Shown in pieces: positions 1 through 8,806 of a stretch of DNA of 64,000 nucleotides; position 1 is the stretch's first letter, and every line of letters starts with the position of its first letter. Source of the stretch: Prolixibacteraceae bacterium (GTDB lineage: Bacteria > Bacteroidota > Bacteroidia > Bacteroidales > Prolixibacteraceae); NCBI GenBank assembly GCA_028683385.1, contig JAQUIJ010000007.1, positions 214,451 through 278,450 of the forward strand. The letters run 5' to 3'. The notes beneath the pieces were generated by a model. The model was not told the origin of the DNA, made no database searches, and worked only from the letters and a program-made list of their open reading frames with translations. The translations under genes and the position numbers were made by a program.

Positions 1-2
1 AA

Positions 3-641
3 GGGAAAGAAAGTGGTTTTGGATGCGATTGTCCGGCTGTTGACAAGAGAAATACCTTTAACGATGCTGTTGAAGATCTTCAGGATGCAACCTTTTTCAT
101 GATTCAGCAGCGCGATAAAATGGGAATCGATCCGCAAAAAATAATTATTTCAGGAAGCAGTGCCGGTGCCGAAACTGTACTGAATACAGCCTATCAGCCA
201 CCTTACTGTTATGGTTTGGATAGTGGACCCGTTTCGTATGCCGGCGTTATTTCAATGGCAGGAGCAATTCCTGATACTTCCCGTATTTTCAAGGAATCAG
301 CAATTCCATCACTTCTTTTTCACGGAACCTGCGATAACCTGGTTCCATATGCTACAGCGCCACATCATTATTGCAAGGAAGGCCAACCCGGATACCTCAT
401 TTTGCACGGTTCGTACACGATTGCCGAAAAACTCAAAAAACTCGGAACGCCATACTGGCTTTACACCTATTGCAATGCTTCGCACGAGATTGCAGGTAAA
501 CCCATGTCGGACAATTTGAATGAGATTATCGAATTTTGCTATTCTTATATCGTCAACAAAGGAACCGAGCAAAAAACGACAATAATAAAAGGTAACAACA
601 ACACCTGCGAATACCAATCTTTTAATTTTTGTTCTGAATGA
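3..641 (+). CDS. Alpha/beta hydrolase (carboxylesterase-like), 5'-truncated
   Basis: The reading frame is open to the left window edge, so the N-terminus is missing; 212 residues are visible. An internal Met codon at 99 is not the likely start, because coding-like sequence precedes it in frame. The visible part carries a full serine-hydrolase triad: nucleophile elbow GSSAG about 50 residues into the visible part, an Asp in HGTCDNLVP, and a His in NASHEI near the C-terminus. The segment AVEDLQDAT before the elbow resembles carboxylesterase/feruloyl-esterase-like enzymes. It overlaps the next gene by 4 nt (ATGA), suggesting one transcript. The substrate cannot be read from the sequence. Confidence 0.75.
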   Translation, partial: GKESGFGCDCPAVDKRNTFNDAVEDLQDATFFMIQQRDKMGIDPQKIIISGSSAGAETVLNTAYQPPYCYGLDSGPVSYAGVISMAGAIPDTSRIFKESAIPSLLFHGTCDNLVPYATAPHHYCKEGQPGYLILHGSYTIAEKLKKLGTPYWLYTYCNASHEIAGKPMSDNLNEIIEFCYSYIVNKGTEQKTTIIKGNNNTCEYQSFNFCSE

Positions 642-1480
642 AACGCTTCTTTTTTATCATTTTAGTTTTCGTTAGTAACCTTGCAATCGCGCAAAATGTC
701 CGGGTTATTACTTATAATATTCGCTTTAATAATCCGGATGATGGGGTAAATGCCTGGCCTAACCGAAGTAAGGATGTAGCTGCTTTACTTGACTTCCATA
801 AAGCTGATATTTTTGGTTTGCAGGAAGCTTTAATTGGTCAGATTGAAGACATTAAAAAGCAGTTACCCCATATGGACTGGGTTGGTGTAGGCCGCGACGA
901 TGGCAAAAATGCAGGTGAATTCTCCCCTCTTTTCTACAATTCGAAGAAATTTAAGGCACTTAAAAGTGGTTGGTTCTGGCTTTCGCAAACACCTGAAAAG
1001 CCGGGACTGGGATGGGATGCTGCCTGCAATCGGGTGTGCACCTGGATTTTGCTCGAAACCGACAAAAAAGATCGGCAATTTATGGTATTCAATACCCATT
1101 TCGATCATCAGGGAGTTAAAGCCAGAACTGAGTCAGCTAAACTGATTTTACGAAAAATGAAAGAGTTAAATCCTACGAAACTACCCGTAATCCTAACGGG
1201 AGACTTCAATCTGACTCCTGAACAAGAGCCCATTGCTGTAATTACCAAAGAACTTCACGATTCACGTTCGATTACAAAAGAAGCACCTTACGGACCCAAT
1301 GGAACATTCAACGGGTTTCAATTTAATAGTCCGCTTAACGAACGCATCGATTATGTGTTTGTAAACGACCTTGTGGAAGTGAAGCAATACGGCGTATTAA
1401 GCGATTCAAAAGATCAGAAGTATCCATCCGATCACTTACCTGTTTTCGTAAACCTTGAACTGAAGAAAGCGATAAAGTAA
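638..1480 (+). CDS. Secreted endonuclease/exonuclease/phosphatase family protein
   Basis: A 280-residue protein of the EEP superfamily (metal-dependent phosphodiesterases and nucleases such as DNase I, sphingomyelinase and exonuclease III). An N-terminal hydrophobic signal peptide ends near AIAQ (residue 19), so it should be exported. Visible catalytic residues are Asn27 (TYNIRF), the Gln62-Glu63 pair (LQEA), His154 (NTHFDH), Asp189/Asn191 (GDFN), Asp239 (RIDYVF) and the C-terminal SDHLPV with Asp265-His266. Length is normal and the active site looks intact. The start overlaps the stop of the preceding hydrolase. Bacteroidota homologues are often associated with glycan or phosphodiester scavenging; the true substrate is unknown. 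Confidence 0.85.
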   Translation: MKRFFFIILVFVSNLAIAQNVRVITYNIRFNNPDDGVNAWPNRSKDVAALLDFHKADIFGLQEALIGQIEDIKKQLPHMDWVGVGRDDGKNAGEFSPLFYNSKKFKALKSGWFWLSQTPEKPGLGWDAACNRVCTWILLETDKKDRQFMVFNTHFDHQGVKARTESAKLILRKMKELNPTKLPVILTGDFNLTPEQEPIAVITKELHDSRSITKEAPYGPNGTFNGFQFNSPLNERIDYVFVNDLVEVKQYGVLSDSKDQKYPSDHLPVFVNLELKKAIK

Positions 1481-1525
1481 TCTTTTATCCTGAACAATTC
1501 AGGCTTTTGTTTGCTTTGTGTTTCA

Positions 1526-2593
1526 ATGAAAGTAGATTTTATCATTGTTGGTCAAGGTCTCGCAGGTACATTGCTTGCTTCTGAATTATTCAGGCGAAAC
1601 AAAACCTTTGTGGTGTTTAACGATCCCGGTCAGCTCAAATCGTCTGACGTTGCGGCGGGAATAATCAACCCCGTTGTTTTCCGGCGAATGACAAAAAGCT
1701 GGTTGGTTGATGATGCCTTTCCTCAAATGGAAACAACTTACCGGGAGCTGGAAGAATTACTACACGAACAACTCTATTTTCCAGGTAGAATGCTGAAAGT
1801 TTTAGGCGAAGGCGGATTTGATTTTTGGAAAGAAAAGGCCTTCGCCAATCGATTGGAGACTTATCTGGAAGTTGAACCCATTCAAAGTTTCCAAAATCCG
1901 GGTATATCAAATGCTTTTAGTTTCGGTTGCGTTAACAAGTCTGGACGGCTTGACATTCAAAAACTTATTTCAACTTTCACAGGATTATTCGCGCAGCAAA
2001 ATTTGATCAGGAATGAAAAGATAGATTACGAAAAACTGATTTTATTCGCCAACTCCACAACTTATGATAATATTACTGCTCAAAAGATCATTTTTTGCGA
2101 AGGATCGGCCGCTGCTCAGAATCCTTTTTTCAAAAATCTGAAATTCAAACACTCGAAAGGCGAAGTTCTGGAACTAAAAATCCCGGAATTGAAACTGAAC
2201 GAAATCGTCAGCGATGAAGTATTTGTGATGCCAATTGGAAACGACAGTTACAAAGTTGGTGCAACCTACACCTGGGACAAATTAAACTACGACACAACAG
2301 ATTCAGCCCGGCAGGAATTACTTAACAAACTACGAAACATCAGTTCAGCACCATTTGACGTATTGAGTCAAAAGGCTGGAATTCGCCCTACGATGCACGA
2401 CCGGAAACCAGTAATCGGCTTGCTTCCGGATAATCCACGAATAGGAATTTTCAACGGATTGGGTTCAAAAGGGGTTCTGCTAGGGCCCTATTTTGCCAAA
2501 CAATTCGCAGATTATTTGGTTGGAAATTCAAATTACATTCATCCAGAAGCCAATATTGAAAGATACTTTAAGCGAAAAAAACAGCCGGATTAG
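1526..2593 (+). CDS. FAD-dependent oxidoreductase (DAO-type)
   Basis: About 355 residues. The N-terminus is a Rossmann FAD-binding motif (IIVGQGLAGT, residues 6-15), and the C-terminus has the family's second dinucleotide-associated stretch (IRPTMHDRKPVIG, then GLGSKGVLLGP). This fits the D-amino-acid oxidase/glycine oxidase superfamily. The open frame extends to a TTG at 1511, but the ATG at 1526 places the beta-strand and GxGxxG at the usual distance and is preferred. A short gap separates it from the preceding gene. It may oxidise an amine or act as an MnmC-like oxidase domain, but no fused methyltransferase domain is present, so the substrate is left open. Confidence 0.75.
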   Translation: MKVDFIIVGQGLAGTLLASELFRRNKTFVVFNDPGQLKSSDVAAGIINPVVFRRMTKSWLVDDAFPQMETTYRELEELLHEQLYFPGRMLKVLGEGGFDFWKEKAFANRLETYLEVEPIQSFQNPGISNAFSFGCVNKSGRLDIQKLISTFTGLFAQQNLIRNEKIDYEKLILFANSTTYDNITAQKIIFCEGSAAAQNPFFKNLKFKHSKGEVLELKIPELKLNEIVSDEVFVMPIGNDSYKVGATYTWDKLNYDTTDSARQELLNKLRNISSAPFDVLSQKAGIRPTMHDRKPVIGLLPDNPRIGIFNGLGSKGVLLGPYFAKQFADYLVGNSNYIHPEANIERYFKRKKQPD

Positions 2594-2779
2594 CAATATT
2601 CTATGCGCAACCACAAAAACTCATTGTAAATTTCTTATTTCCCAAAATTGGTGCAGTAAAAATTACAACATCAAGAATCAACTCGTGATTAGCTTCCATT
2701 GACTTCATAAAATAAGAATACGCACAAAGACCTATATCAAATACAGTTTTAGACTGAACCGTCCCAATATTTGAAAAGT

Positions 2780-2788
2780 TACCTTCGT
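2780..2788 (+). promoter_or_regulatory. Possible Bacteroidota-type -7 element
   Basis: The octamer TACCTTCG, 25 nt before the hdr-like operon start, resembles the Bacteroidota sigma consensus TAnnTTTG with one mismatch. I see no good -33 TTG element at the expected spacing, so this is only a candidate. The 218-bp gap before the operon is the natural place for its promoter. Confidence 0.25.
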
Positions 2789-2811
2789 CTTGTTATTACC
2801 CAAAAACCAAA

Positions 2812-3519
2812 ATGGAACTTTACCAGGAACTTACAAAAGATATTCGGTTTGTGGAAGGCCTGAAATCCTGCATGAATTGTGGCGTTTGCACGGCCATTTG
2901 CCCTGCTGCCGAATTTTACGACTACGACCCCAGAATAATTGCCGGTATTGTACAATCAAAAGATGAAAAACGGATTGAAGAACTTCTGAAAAGCGAGACC
3001 ATCTGGTATTGTGGCGAATGTATGTCGTGCAAAACCCGCTGTCCACGGGGCAATACTGTTGGACTAATCATCATGGCTCTGCGAAGCTTGTCACAGGAAC
3101 TGGGCTACTTTGCTGAATCAGAAAAAGGTCGACAGCAATTGGCGATCAAGCGTGTAGTTGGCGAAAACATTATATCCAAAGGTTATTGCGTCCTTCCCGA
3201 AAACCTTATTCCTGAAATGCACCCCGAACAAGGACCTGTTGGGGAATGGATTTATGACAATAAAGAAGAAGTTTACGAACGCGTTGGAGCTAATTACAAT
3301 GGTAATGGTGAAGGTGCTTTACGTAAGATTCCACAGGAATCGATGGACGAAATTTACCGAATCTTCGAAATAACAGGTGGTATTGACCGTTTCGAAAAAA
3401 TTGAATATTTCTCGAAACTTAAAGCTAAAAACATGGGATTTACCGAAAATGATAACAATTATTCGGACTATGTAAACCACATCTTCACTACCAATAATGG
3501 CAAACACAACCGACAATAA
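2812..3519 (+). CDS. HdrC-like 4Fe-4S dicluster protein
   Basis: A 235-residue protein with two classic 4Fe-4S motifs: Cys20-x2-Cys23-x2-Cys26-x3-Cys30-Pro and Cys67-x2-Cys70-x2-Cys73-x3-Cys77-Pro. This is the arrangement of heterodisulfide reductase subunit C, which relays electrons between the flavin subunit (HdrA) and the CCG-domain subunit (HdrB). It has no signal peptide or membrane segment, so it should be cytosolic. About 100 residues beyond the HdrC core form a C-terminal extension without obvious motif. The stop overlaps the next start by one base (TAATG), implying translational coupling with the HdrB-like gene. Confidence 0.85.
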   Translation: MELYQELTKDIRFVEGLKSCMNCGVCTAICPAAEFYDYDPRIIAGIVQSKDEKRIEELLKSETIWYCGECMSCKTRCPRGNTVGLIIMALRSLSQELGYFAESEKGRQQLAIKRVVGENIISKGYCVLPENLIPEMHPEQGPVGEWIYDNKEEVYERVGANYNGNGEGALRKIPQESMDEIYRIFEITGGIDRFEKIEYFSKLKAKNMGFTENDNNYSDYVNHIFTTNNGKHNRQ

Positions 3520-4583
3520 TGAAACGAGAAGGTAAAATACAAGTTTGGCAGGATTATCAGAAGGATATAGCCGATGATCATTACTTCTATGTGCGAAGTT
3601 GCATACGTCAAAACTTCTTTCCTGGATCAGAACAAACGTTTCTAAAAATTCTGCGCAGGGAATTGAATAAAGATATTTATGAAAATCCACATCACACCAG
3701 TTGCTCTGGAATTGGTTACCATTCTGATATTGTTCCGTTCGACACCATTCAAACCATCGTTGCGCGGCAATTTGCACTCATGACCGAAGCTGGCTACCAG
3801 AACCTGGCAGTTTCGTGCATTACCTCATTTGGTATTTACAACGAAATCATCGAAACATGGAAAGAGTTTCCTTCGGAACTGGAAAAAGTACGCTCACTCC
3901 TGAAAAAAGCTACCGGACGCGAATTTGAAATACCTCAAAATGTGGCTCATGCAAGCGATATTATATACAAATTCAGGGATAAAATAGCTTCAATTGGGGA
4001 AAACCGGCTTGTCAATCAGAAGACAGGCAAACCGTTGAAAATTGTCGAACACATTGGCTGTCATTATTCAAAGATGTTTCCTTCGAAAGGAGTTGGCGGT
4101 GCAGAGTTTCCTCATGTACTGGTTGGAATGATCGAATCCTGGGGTGGCGAAGTGGTTGATTATCCTGAACGTCGTCATTGCTGCGGATTTGGGTTCAGGC
4201 AATATCTGGTGATGTCTAACCGTGGTTACTCTGTTTCCAATTCAAGGAAGAAATTTGAATCGATGGAGCCATACAAGCCCGATGCAATTCTTTGCAATTG
4301 CCCCGGTTGCCCAATGTTTCTCGATCGGTGGCAGTATGTTATTCAAGAAATGGAAGGTAAAACATATGGCGAAAACGGACAGGGAATCCCGGTTCTAACC
4401 TACGAAGAAATGGCAGGTCTGGTACTTGGTTACGATCCGTGGAACATGGGAATGCAGATGCACCAAACCAATGTAGAGCCATTGTTGGATAAAATGGGAA
4501 TTCATTACGACACTGATTTAAAATATGCCGGGAAAGACGGGAAACTGATCGGAAAACCAAAGATGGTGAGTTGCGGATGTTGA
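3519..4583 (+). CDS. HdrB-like CCG-domain protein
   Basis: A 354-residue homologue of heterodisulfide reductase subunit B. The C-terminal CCG domain is intact: Cys181, Cys221-Cys222-Gly, then Cys259/Cys261/Cys264 (CNCPGC). In archaeal HdrB, two CCG domains bind noncubane 4Fe-4S clusters where the disulfide is reduced. Here the N-terminal CCG half is eroded: CSG at 62-64 replaces CCG, CITS at 100-103 replaces CxxC, and FPGS replaces the usual FPGC. The protein may therefore keep only one cluster. It is coupled to the upstream HdrC-like gene and followed after about 100 nt by the HdrA-like gene. Confidence 0.85.
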   Translation: MKREGKIQVWQDYQKDIADDHYFYVRSCIRQNFFPGSEQTFLKILRRELNKDIYENPHHTSCSGIGYHSDIVPFDTIQTIVARQFALMTEAGYQNLAVSCITSFGIYNEIIETWKEFPSELEKVRSLLKKATGREFEIPQNVAHASDIIYKFRDKIASIGENRLVNQKTGKPLKIVEHIGCHYSKMFPSKGVGGAEFPHVLVGMIESWGGEVVDYPERRHCCGFGFRQYLVMSNRGYSVSNSRKKFESMEPYKPDAILCNCPGCPMFLDRWQYVIQEMEGKTYGENGQGIPVLTYEEMAGLVLGYDPWNMGMQMHQTNVEPLLDKMGIHYDTDLKYAGKDGKLIGKPKMVSCGC

Positions 4584-4687
4584 AAATTTCAGGCAATTGG
4601 AGGATTTAAAACATAAAATAATGAACAAGTTCTAATCTGATCAATGCTAACCTGGAACTTGAAATTTGGAACTATTAAACTTAGCTT

Positions 4688-5713
4688 GTGAAACACATTG
4701 TAGTTATAGGTGGCGGAATTGCCGGAATGGAAACAGCTTGCGCTCTGACTGATGCAGGACATTGGGTAACTGTAATCGAAAAAGAAGAACAGGTAGGCGG
4801 AAAGCTGAACAAATGGTCATACCTTTTCCCGGACTTTACTCCCGCTGATAAGATATTGGACGCACTTCTGGAAAAACACAGTGAAAAAGATTTCTCGATT
4901 TTAAGCCAGACAGAAGTCCTCTCTGTTAACCGCCAAAATAACAAATTCAACATCGAAACTTCGGGTAAGCAAAAGTTAGAAGCTGATGCTGTAGTTGTCG
5001 CCACTGGATACGAACTTTTTGATGCCTCCCGAAAGGAAGAATACGGATACAAAATATATGATCATGTAATCACATCGGCCGATCTGGAAAAATTATTATT
5101 ACCTGACGGAGACCTTTCAGTCGCTGCGGGCCAAAATCCCAAACGGATTGCATTTGTACATTGTGTGGGATCGCGTGATGAAAAATCGGGCAATCATTAT
5201 TGCTCCAAAGTATGCTGCATAACTGGCGTTAAACAAGCCATTGAACTTAAAAAACGATTGCCTGAAGCCGAGATTTATTGTTTCTACATGGATTTGCGCA
5301 TGTACGGGAAAAACTTCGAAGAACTTTACCGTGAAGCACAGGAAAAGTACGACATCCAGTTTATCCGTGGGCGGTTGTCTGAAGCGTCAGAAAAAATCGA
5401 TAAAAGTTTGCTGATCAAATCGGAAGATACGCTTTCAGGCAGGCCACTCAAAATGAATGTTGATTTGCTGGTTTTGCTTGTGGGCATGGAAGCCGGAAAA
5501 GGAACCGCAAAAGCTGCGGCAGCCTGTAGTATCGGCTGCGAAGAATCAGGTTTTCTGAGAACTTCTGACCCATTTCTGATGTCGAATTTCTCAGAGCAAG
5601 AAGGAATATTTCTGGCAGGCAGTTGCACCGCACCCATGTCGGTCAATGATACCATTTTACATGCCAGGTCTGCGGCCCAAGAAGTAAATAACTGGCTAAA
5701 AAAGAATAACTAA
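4688..5713 (+). CDS. Short HdrA/QmoA-like FAD oxidoreductase
   Basis: A 341-residue flavoprotein starting at GTG, the codon just before KHIVVIGGG. It has the FAD Rossmann motif GGGIAG (residues 8-13), the HdrA signature of a second flavin contact (EQVGGKLNKW, about 34-43) and the HdrA cluster motif Cys159-x12-Cys172-x3-Cys176-Cys177. The C-terminus has the FAD-binding GIFLAGSCTAP-type stretch. It lacks the N-terminal domain and the C-terminal ferredoxin domains of full-length archaeal HdrA, which makes it closer in size to QmoA-like or minimal HdrA forms. It probably passes electrons between a soluble donor or acceptor and the HdrC proteins. The stop overlaps the next start. Confidence 0.85.
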   Translation: MKHIVVIGGGIAGMETACALTDAGHWVTVIEKEEQVGGKLNKWSYLFPDFTPADKILDALLEKHSEKDFSILSQTEVLSVNRQNNKFNIETSGKQKLEADAVVVATGYELFDASRKEEYGYKIYDHVITSADLEKLLLPDGDLSVAAGQNPKRIAFVHCVGSRDEKSGNHYCSKVCCITGVKQAIELKKRLPEAEIYCFYMDLRMYGKNFEELYREAQEKYDIQFIRGRLSEASEKIDKSLLIKSEDTLSGRPLKMNVDLLVLLVGMEAGKGTAKAAAACSIGCEESGFLRTSDPFLMSNFSEQEGIFLAGSCTAPMSVNDTILHARSAAQEVNNWLKKNN

Positions 5714-6057
5714 TGAAAGATTTTGGCTTTTCAGTGATCAAACAGCGAACCATCGACTACGATCAGTTTGACGGCCGTCTTTTGAATGAGGTTTTAGAAA
5801 TGGAACCCTCGTTTAAGGTATGTCTATCGTGCGGAGGATGCACTGCCACTTGTAGCGCTGCTGATTTGGTCAGTTTCAATGTACGGCGAATGAACCTATT
5901 GCTTCGTCGTGGAGAAACTGTTGAACTCGAAACTGAAATTCAAAAATGCATGCTCTGTGGCAAATGCATGTTGGTCTGCCCTCGTGGAATCAACCTCCGA
6001 AATGTAATCATGCTCATCAAAAAGAGCATACATAAATATAAACCTGTCAATTTGTAG
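5713..6057 (+). CDS. Second HdrC-like 4Fe-4S dicluster protein
   Basis: A small (114-residue) two-cluster ferredoxin-like protein. Its motifs are Cys37-x2-Cys40-x2-Cys43-x3-Cys47 and Cys79-x2-Cys82-x2-Cys85-x3-Cys89-Pro. The first motif lacks the usual Pro after the last Cys (CSAAD). It is shorter than the HdrC at the operon head and essentially only the HdrC core. The start overlaps the HdrA-like stop, and the membrane HdrE/HdrD fusion starts 6 nt downstream. The position suggests it bridges the flavoprotein and the membrane subunit. Confidence 0.85.
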   Translation: MKDFGFSVIKQRTIDYDQFDGRLLNEVLEMEPSFKVCLSCGGCTATCSAADLVSFNVRRMNLLLRRGETVELETEIQKCMLCGKCMLVCPRGINLRNVIMLIKKSIHKYKPVNL

Positions 6058-6063
6058 ATTCAT

Positions 6064-7905
6064 ATGAAATTTCCTCCATCTTTCATATTACCATTTACAA
6101 TCGGGCTTTTGTTTATTTCCTGCTTCCTGGTCATTATTGTAGGCATTTGGATTTCAGAACTTTCGAAAATCGATAAAAGCCGGATTGTCCATAATATTTT
6201 CACTCGAAAAAGTTTGCTAGCAATTCGCGAAACATTTTCAGAATCACTACTTCACCGAAAAATATTCAGGAAAAATCCGGTTTTGGGTTACATGCACATG
6301 AGCCTGGCATTTGGTTGGTTCCTGCTAATTGTTGTTGGTCATATCGAAGCCTACATTCATTATCAAAGCTTCAGTGTTCCTGCATATAAAGCAATTTTCA
6401 TGCGCTATTTTATAACTCAGCAATCCATTACACTTTCAGGAAAAATACTGGCAGCAAGTATGGATTTATTGCTCTTATTTGTGCTTTCAGGTGTCGTGTT
6501 AGCCTACTACAAACGGATGAATAGTCGGATGTTTGGAATGAAGAAAACCACACAGCTTAAAACTGGTGACCGTATTGCTTTAACTGCCCTTTGGCTCATT
6601 TTTCCCCTTCGTTTTCTTGCTGAAAGTGTTTCTGCTGGCGTTCATCACAACGGAAGCATCATAAGTCAACCAACCGGGCATTTGCTTTCTTCATTTTTAC
6701 CAATCCAATCGGTGGAAATGCCGTTATGGTGGGCTTATTCAGGAGCATTGGGTTTATTTTTCTTCGCTCTGCCTGTTTCTCGTTATATGCACATCCCCGT
6801 TGAGGTGGTCATGATTTTTTTGCGAAATTACGGGATAAAGGTTCAAAAGCGAATCGATGGCTACTCCAGAATCCAGATATATTCATGTTCGCGTTGCGGC
6901 ATTTGCCTTGACAGTTGTCAAATGACCCATGCTGCGATAAAAGATACACAATCGGTATATGCTTTGAAGCACATCAGAAATAGAAAAATTACCGATGAAA
7001 AACTATTCAATTGCATGCTTTGTGGAAGATGTCAACCCGATTGTCCTGTTGGACTAGAATTGAATAGCTTACGAATGACTCAGCGTATTGAGTCAACAAA
7101 AGAATATAACTCGTCCTACGAATACCTGAAGAACGGTAAAGTAAATGTCAGTCCCCAAACTGAAGTTATATATTTTGCGGGGTGTATGACCCATCTAACC
7201 CCAGCCATCATTAAATCGATGAAGGAAATTTTCGCTGTGGCTGATGTAAAATACTGGTTTATGGATGAGGACAAAACGGCTTGCTGTGGCCGTCCATTGA
7301 TGCAGATTGGACAATATAATGCAGCCCAAAAATTGATTGATCACAACCGCGAACAAATACTCGCTTCAGGAGTCAAAAAACTGGTAGTCTCCTGCCCTAT
7401 TTGTTACAAAGTATTTAAAGAAGATTATGCATTACCTGGCATAACCGTTCAGCATCACTCCGAATATTTGCTTAATTTAATAACTGACAGGCGTCTGCCG
7501 ATAAATAAAATGCCTCTTCGGATTGTTTACCATGATCCATGTGAACTTGGTCGTGGAAGCGGTATATACCTTCAGCCAAGATTATTACTGGACGAATATG
7601 TTGAATTAATTCCGATACAAAATGAAAAAGCATCTGCCTACTGTTGTGGTGGAAGTTTAGCCAACATCAAAATTAAGATGAATGAACGCACCCAAATTCG
7701 GGATAAGGCTTTGGAAGAATACTGCAATTATGAGCCAGATATCCTAGCAACTGCCTGTCCGTTATGCAAAAAAACATTCGCCAAAAGTCGTATCTTGCCT
7801 GTTCACGATATCGCGGAAATCGTGTGCATGTCGATAACAAAAAGTGCAGAAATTTCGAGTAAAACGGACTCAGAAATTCTTTGTAAAAATGTAGCAATTA
7901 AATAG
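6064..7905 (+). CDS. Membrane HdrE/HdrD-like fusion (quinone-linked Fe-S oxidoreductase)
   Basis: A 613-residue modular protein. Residues 1-260 hold about five membrane helices with several His candidates for heme b ligands (for example MHMS, VGHIE, GVHH, YMHIP), as in the NarI/HdrE-type cytochrome. Two 4Fe-4S motifs follow at about 274-288 and 316-328. Two CCG domains come next: CCGRP near 406 with SCPIC near 442, and DPCELG near 491 with CCGGS near 527 and ACPLC near 563. This is the HdrE-HdrD architecture in one chain. It closes the operon, so it is the likely exchange point with menaquinone. Both CCG halves look intact here, unlike in the HdrB-like protein. Confidence 0.85.
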   Translation: MKFPPSFILPFTIGLLFISCFLVIIVGIWISELSKIDKSRIVHNIFTRKSLLAIRETFSESLLHRKIFRKNPVLGYMHMSLAFGWFLLIVVGHIEAYIHYQSFSVPAYKAIFMRYFITQQSITLSGKILAASMDLLLLFVLSGVVLAYYKRMNSRMFGMKKTTQLKTGDRIALTALWLIFPLRFLAESVSAGVHHNGSIISQPTGHLLSSFLPIQSVEMPLWWAYSGALGLFFFALPVSRYMHIPVEVVMIFLRNYGIKVQKRIDGYSRIQIYSCSRCGICLDSCQMTHAAIKDTQSVYALKHIRNRKITDEKLFNCMLCGRCQPDCPVGLELNSLRMTQRIESTKEYNSSYEYLKNGKVNVSPQTEVIYFAGCMTHLTPAIIKSMKEIFAVADVKYWFMDEDKTACCGRPLMQIGQYNAAQKLIDHNREQILASGVKKLVVSCPICYKVFKEDYALPGITVQHHSEYLLNLITDRRLPINKMPLRIVYHDPCELGRGSGIYLQPRLLLDEYVELIPIQNEKASAYCCGGSLANIKIKMNERTQIRDKALEEYCNYEPDILATACPLCKKTFAKSRILPVHDIAEIVCMSITKSAEISSKTDSEILCKNVAIK

Positions 7906-8539
7906 TGTTTGGAAATATAAGACAATATAATTCTTAAAATCATTGCAAATTTGTTCAATTGGAATTGCAAACCACATTTTCGCTGTAAATCGGACACTTA
8001 TAGGCAGATGAAAGATATTTTAAGTTGGACAACACATATCCATCATAATCGTGTGAAACAATAAAATCACAAGTGTGATATAAATTTTATTTTTTTTTTT
8101 GAAATAAAAGCTATATAATTGCATAGTAAATTCTAAGCATTGTAATTAAGGGAATGAATTTAGAAAATGATAAACATTTCTAACTCTTAGTTGTTTTAGA
8201 GTTAAAATACATCTCCGAATAAGTAGTGTTATACCACAGAAAATGTGGATAACAGTAGGTTTTCCTATAAGTTTCATTTAAATTTTACAGATAAATATAT
8301 CATCTTCAGCTAGTTTTTTGAATTTGATATTTTACTTCTATAATAATTCAAATAGACAATACCCTTATTAATTACATCTACCCGAATTAAGATTAGATTG
8401 AATTCTAATCTTTTTGGTTGTGTGCCTGAAAATCAGCATCACTTTACAAACAAAAATCCAAATTATACCACGCCTGTACAGAACAAGGCAATTTGTATAA
8501 ACACTATTAATTAATTATTAACTAAATATTCAGCAAACT
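7906..8539 (+). other. Long AT-rich intergenic/leader region before the polysaccharide island
   Basis: No supportable gene in 634 bp. It contains a run of 11 T (8090-8100), a 7-bp hairpin (8181-8187 with 8198-8204) and a terminator-like hairpin (8389-8412), listed separately. Base composition changes here from the moderately AT-rich hdr operon to strongly AT-rich DNA, marking the boundary of the island. The island's main promoter probably lies here, but I could not identify a convincing TAnnTTTG element. Confidence 0.6.
8389..8416 (+). terminator. Weak intrinsic-terminator-like hairpin (possible attenuator)
   Basis: A perfect 9-bp inverted repeat (8389-8397 with 8404-8412) has a 6-nt loop and runs directly into five T residues (8411-8415). 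The shape is that of a Rho-independent terminator, but the stem is AT-rich and would be weak. It lies 124 nt before the OrfA-like gene, where a leader attenuator acted on by the downstream UpxY antiterminator would be expected. That role is inferred. Confidence 0.35.
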
Positions 8540-8806
8540 ATGACAAAAAAAAGATTTGCAGAATCACAGATTTATCGTATTCTACAAGAAAATGAAAATG
8601 GAACTACAATTCCAGCGCTTATTAAAAAATATGGAATAAGCCAAGCTACAATCTACAACTGGAGAGTAAAATATGGGGGTATGAATATATCCGAAATCCA
8701 TAGATTAAATGAATTAGAAGAAGAGAACGACAGACTAAAAAGAATGTTTGCTGATTTAAGTCTTGAGAACCTTATACTAAAAGGTAAATTAGAAAAATCA
8801 AAGTAA
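8540..8806 (+). CDS. Solitary IS3-family OrfA-like HTH protein
   Basis: An 88-residue protein matching the layout of IS3-group OrfA: an N-terminal helix-turn-helix (about residues 5-45, with KKYGISQATIYNW as recognition-helix region and KYGGM after it) and a Leu-rich coiled coil (about 55-86). In an IS element it would be followed by an overlapping OrfB carrying the DDE integrase. No OrfB or recognisable remnant follows, and no terminal inverted repeats are evident. The frame is intact and full length. It may be a relic or, more interestingly, a domesticated DNA-binding protein at the head of the polysaccharide operon, just upstream of UpxY. Confidence 0.75.
   Translation: MTKKRFAESQIYRILQENENGTTIPALIKKYGISQATIYNWRVKYGGMNISEIHRLNELEEENDRLKRMFADLSLENLILKGKLEKSK

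Noticed and set aside
3319..3777. A 152-codon antisense frame across the HdrC/HdrB junction.
   Set aside because: The + strand genes have full Fe-S motifs here; the antisense translation shows nothing recognisable.
7906..8100. Search for a terminator directly behind the hdr operon.
   Set aside because: Only a 5-bp stem with a 2-nt loop and direct repeats were seen; not convincing. The 11-T run at 8090 is not preceded by a stem.
8540..8806. Complete IS3-family insertion sequence.
   Set aside because: OrfB, frameshift signal and terminal inverted repeats are all absent, so only the OrfA-like gene is reported.
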